DNA of 7,727 bases from Candidatus Fermentibacteraceae bacterium (GTDB taxonomy: Bacteria > Fermentibacterota > Fermentibacteria > Fermentibacterales > JCC-6). Numbering within the stretch: position 1 is the stretch's first letter; every line of letters begins with the position of its first letter. The stretch is taken from contig JAUVJW010000081.1 in the NCBI GenBank assembly GCA_030596465.1, forward strand, positions 1 through 7,727. Reading direction: 5' to 3'. The position numbers and the translations under genes are program-made. The notes beneath the pieces are model-generated. The model was not told where the DNA came from and searched no databases. It saw only the letters and a list, made by a program, of their open reading frames with translations. This document shows positions 6,042 through 7,727 of this stretch, piece by piece.

Positions 6042-7406
6042 ATGAGCGACAGATTTGATCTTGTGATTCTTGGTGGAGGCCCCGCGGGATATGTACCGGC
6101 AATCAGAGCGGCTCAGCTGGGGCGTAGAGTTGCGGTAGTTGAGAAAGACGCAATGGGAGGAACATGTCTTAACAGGGGGTGTATTCCTACAAAGACGCTT
6201 GTGGCGTCGGCTTCCCTTTACAGACATGCCGCAATGGCTAAAAAGTTCGGGCTTCAGGGCTCGCTGGATTTTGACTATGCCTCAATAGCAAAGCGTAAAG
6301 ATATGGTTGTAACAAGGCTTCGCAAGGGCGTGGAAGCTCACTTCAAGCATATGGGAATAGAAGTTGTCAGAGGGCATGGGAATCTCAAGAGTGCCGATCT
6401 TATTGATGTGGAAGGCAGAGCGCTTCATGCACAGAATATTCTCCTGTCACCGGGTTCTGTCCCCATGGTGCCCGGGTTTATGAACCAGGAGGGTGTTCTT
6501 ACCAGCAGGGAAATTCTTGCGATGGATGTCCTGCCGGAAAGCCTTATCATCATTGGCGGTGGAGTCATTGGTTGTGAGTTTGCTTCCATCATGGCTTCTT
6601 TTGGTGTAAAAGTAACCATTGTTGAAATGCTTCCCGGGATTCTACCGGGAGTTGACGCAGATGTGGCGGCAGTGGTAATGAAAGCTCTCAAAAAAGCAAA
6701 AGTTAAGATCCACACAGGACAACCCGCGGAAAATATAAGCATTACACAAAATGAGGCTTCTGTTACCCTGGGAGACGGGGCAGTACTCACATCAAGCAAG
6801 CTTCTTGTGGCGATTGGCAGAAAATCCAGAACAGATGACTCCGGCTTTGAAGCAGCAGGCATAAAAATGGATGACAGTGGCAACATTATTACAGATGACA
6901 ACAACCGGACAAACCTCAGGAATGTTTTCGCGGCGGGAGATGCCACAGGTAAATGGCAGCTTGCCCATGCGGGCAGTGCTCAGGGAATCGCCGCAGTTCA
7001 TAATATGTTTGAAGCAGCACCAAGGAAAATCAACGCTGATGCCATGAGTGGTTGCATTTTCACATTCCCCGAGGTTGCGATCGTGGGACCGGGTGAAGAC
7101 GAATGGAGGGAGAGAGGAGCCATGGTAAAAATCTCCACCTCCAGATACATCGCCAACGGGAAAGCCATGGGAATGAATGAAACAGAAGGGTTCGTAAAGC
7201 TTATCTGCAAAGAGCAGGATGATACCATCATAGGAGTACAGGTTGTTGGAGCAGACGCTTCAAGTCTTATCGGCTGGGCTGTGATGGCGGTGAATGCCGG
7301 GATAAAGGCATCCGACGCGGCAAAATACATACATCCACACCCTACACTTTCAGAGTTGTTCATGGAGGCCAGTGAGGGAATGGGATACGGCGCCATACAT
7401 GGATAG
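6042..7406 (+). CDS. lpd: Dihydrolipoyl dehydrogenase (E3)
   Basis: FAD-dependent pyridine nucleotide-disulfide oxidoreductase that reoxidises protein-bound dihydrolipoamide with NAD+, serving as E3 of 2-oxo-acid dehydrogenase complexes and as the L-protein of glycine cleavage. The 454 residues are slightly shorter than the usual 460-475. Visible in order: FAD dinucleotide motif GGGPAGY (11-17), redox disulfide in GGTCLNRGCIPTK (Cys42 and Cys47), NAD-binding GGGVIGCEF (172-180), second FAD motif NVFAAGDATG (294-303) and the C-terminal dimer interface with IHPHPTLSE, whose His433 and Glu438 fit the catalytic pair. Mercuric reductase is unlikely because the extra C-terminal cysteine pair is absent. 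ATG 6042 has AGAGGA five bases upstream. No E1, E2 or lipoate gene is in view, so the complex it serves is unknown. The end overlaps mazG by eight bases. Confidence 0.95.
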   Translation: MSDRFDLVILGGGPAGYVPAIRAAQLGRRVAVVEKDAMGGTCLNRGCIPTKTLVASASLYRHAAMAKKFGLQGSLDFDYASIAKRKDMVVTRLRKGVEAHFKHMGIEVVRGHGNLKSADLIDVEGRALHAQNILLSPGSVPMVPGFMNQEGVLTSREILAMDVLPESLIIIGGGVIGCEFASIMASFGVKVTIVEMLPGILPGVDADVAAVVMKALKKAKVKIHTGQPAENISITQNEASVTLGDGAVLTSSKLLVAIGRKSRTDDSGFEAAGIKMDDSGNIITDDNNRTNLRNVFAAGDATGKWQLAHAGSAQGIAAVHNMFEAAPRKINADAMSGCIFTFPEVAIVGPGEDEWRERGAMVKISTSRYIANGKAMGMNETEGFVKLICKEQDDTIIGVQVVGADASSLIGWAVMAVNAGIKASDAAKYIHPHPTLSELFMEASEGMGYGAIHG

Positions 7407-7727
7407 AACAACAAAAGCGATAGAGGAATTGCTCAATACAGTAAATACTCTCCGCAGCCCCGGCGGATGTAACTGGGACCGCAGCCAGACACTGCAAACC
7501 CTGCGACCCTATATGCTGGAAGAAGCATACGAGGTTGCTGACGCAGTTGACAGCAACAATATGGAAGAACTGAAGAAGGAACTGGGTGACCTTTTACTGC
7601 ACATCATAATGTCTGCTGATATCTGCGGGGAACAGGAAATCTTCGACCTGGCGGATGTAGCGGAACAAGTAACCGAAAAACTCAAGAGAAGACATCCACA
7701 TGTTTTTGACAAAACTTCCGAACTCAC
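7399..7727 (+). CDS. mazG: Nucleoside triphosphate pyrophosphohydrolase MazG (3' end cut by the window edge)
   Basis: Hydrolyses nucleoside triphosphates to monophosphates and pyrophosphate; in E. coli MazG cleans non-canonical dNTPs and lowers ppGpp levels during starvation. The frame stays open to the last base, giving 109 visible residues. The N-terminus matches the family: VNTLRSPGGCNWDRSQT (15-31), then the acidic metal-binding helix EEAYE (41-45) and ExxD within KKELGDLL (Glu61, Asp64), and RRHPHVF near 97-103, a block found at the end of the first MazG domain. Family members often carry a second MazG domain beyond this point, which cannot be seen here. The familiar CPWD block reads CNWD. 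The ATG at 7399 lies inside the end of lpd (8-base overlap) without a good Shine-Dalgarno sequence, so translation is probably coupled to lpd. Confidence 0.92.
   Translation, partial: MDRTTKAIEELLNTVNTLRSPGGCNWDRSQTLQTLRPYMLEEAYEVADAVDSNNMEELKKELGDLLLHIIMSADICGEQEIFDLADVAEQVTEKLKRRHPHVFDKTSEL

Noticed and set aside
6425..6946. Open frame of 173 codons on the minus strand inside lpd
   Set aside because: It lies across the NAD-binding domain of a clear lpd gene; its low-complexity composition is what is expected of an antisense shadow.
7509..7727. Open frame on the minus strand at the right edge
   Set aside because: It is antisense to mazG, whose conserved motifs read clearly on the plus strand.

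Overview
The window is a compact, gene-dense piece of bacterial chromosome of moderate GC content (roughly half G+C by eye) with almost no non-coding DNA. It has three transcription units. A plus-strand unit runs from the left edge to 2525: hflX with its 5' end cut off, a 143-residue protein I do not recognise, and a multi-pass membrane protein of the lysylphosphatidylglycerol synthase TM / UPF0104 family. A minus-strand unit reads from about 5920 down to 2487: a TPR-repeat protein, the metalloprotease tldD and its partner tldE (pmbA). A second plus-strand unit begins at 6042 with lpd (dihydrolipoyl dehydrogenase) and continues into mazG, which is cut by the right edge.

Nothing in the window is diagnostic of a species. 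Clear Shine-Dalgarno sequences, a near-consensus sigma70-type promoter and the presence of tldD/tldE, hflX, lpd and mazG point to a bacterium. The unusual gene neighbourhood, with no order I recognise from a model organism, would fit an uncultivated lineage; this is a guess, and I would not name a phylum. I see no transposases, integrases, tRNAs, rRNAs, CRISPR repeats or phage genes.

The genes are tightly packed. hflX and the 143-residue gene abut with no spacer and in the same frame. The 143-residue gene and the membrane protein overlap through TGATG, as do tldD and tldE. The TPR gene and tldD are 11 bases apart, and lpd and mazG overlap by 8 bases. The two units meeting at 2487-2525 overlap tail to tail by 39 bases, and a weak candidate terminator for the minus-strand unit lies inside the membrane-protein gene. 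The only intergenic stretch is 5905-6041, a divergent control region with a strong predicted promoter for the TPR-tldD-tldE unit and a purine-rich, period-8 leader in front of lpd.

Most genes are conserved housekeeping functions: a ribosome-rescue GTPase, a metalloprotease pair, an E3 component of 2-oxo-acid dehydrogenase or glycine cleavage complexes, and nucleotide-pool sanitation. I found no clear new defence or mobile system. The best leads for something undescribed are the uncharacterised protein between hflX and the membrane protein, and the TPR protein that leads the tldD-tldE operon and could be an adaptor or substrate-recruiting partner of that protease.
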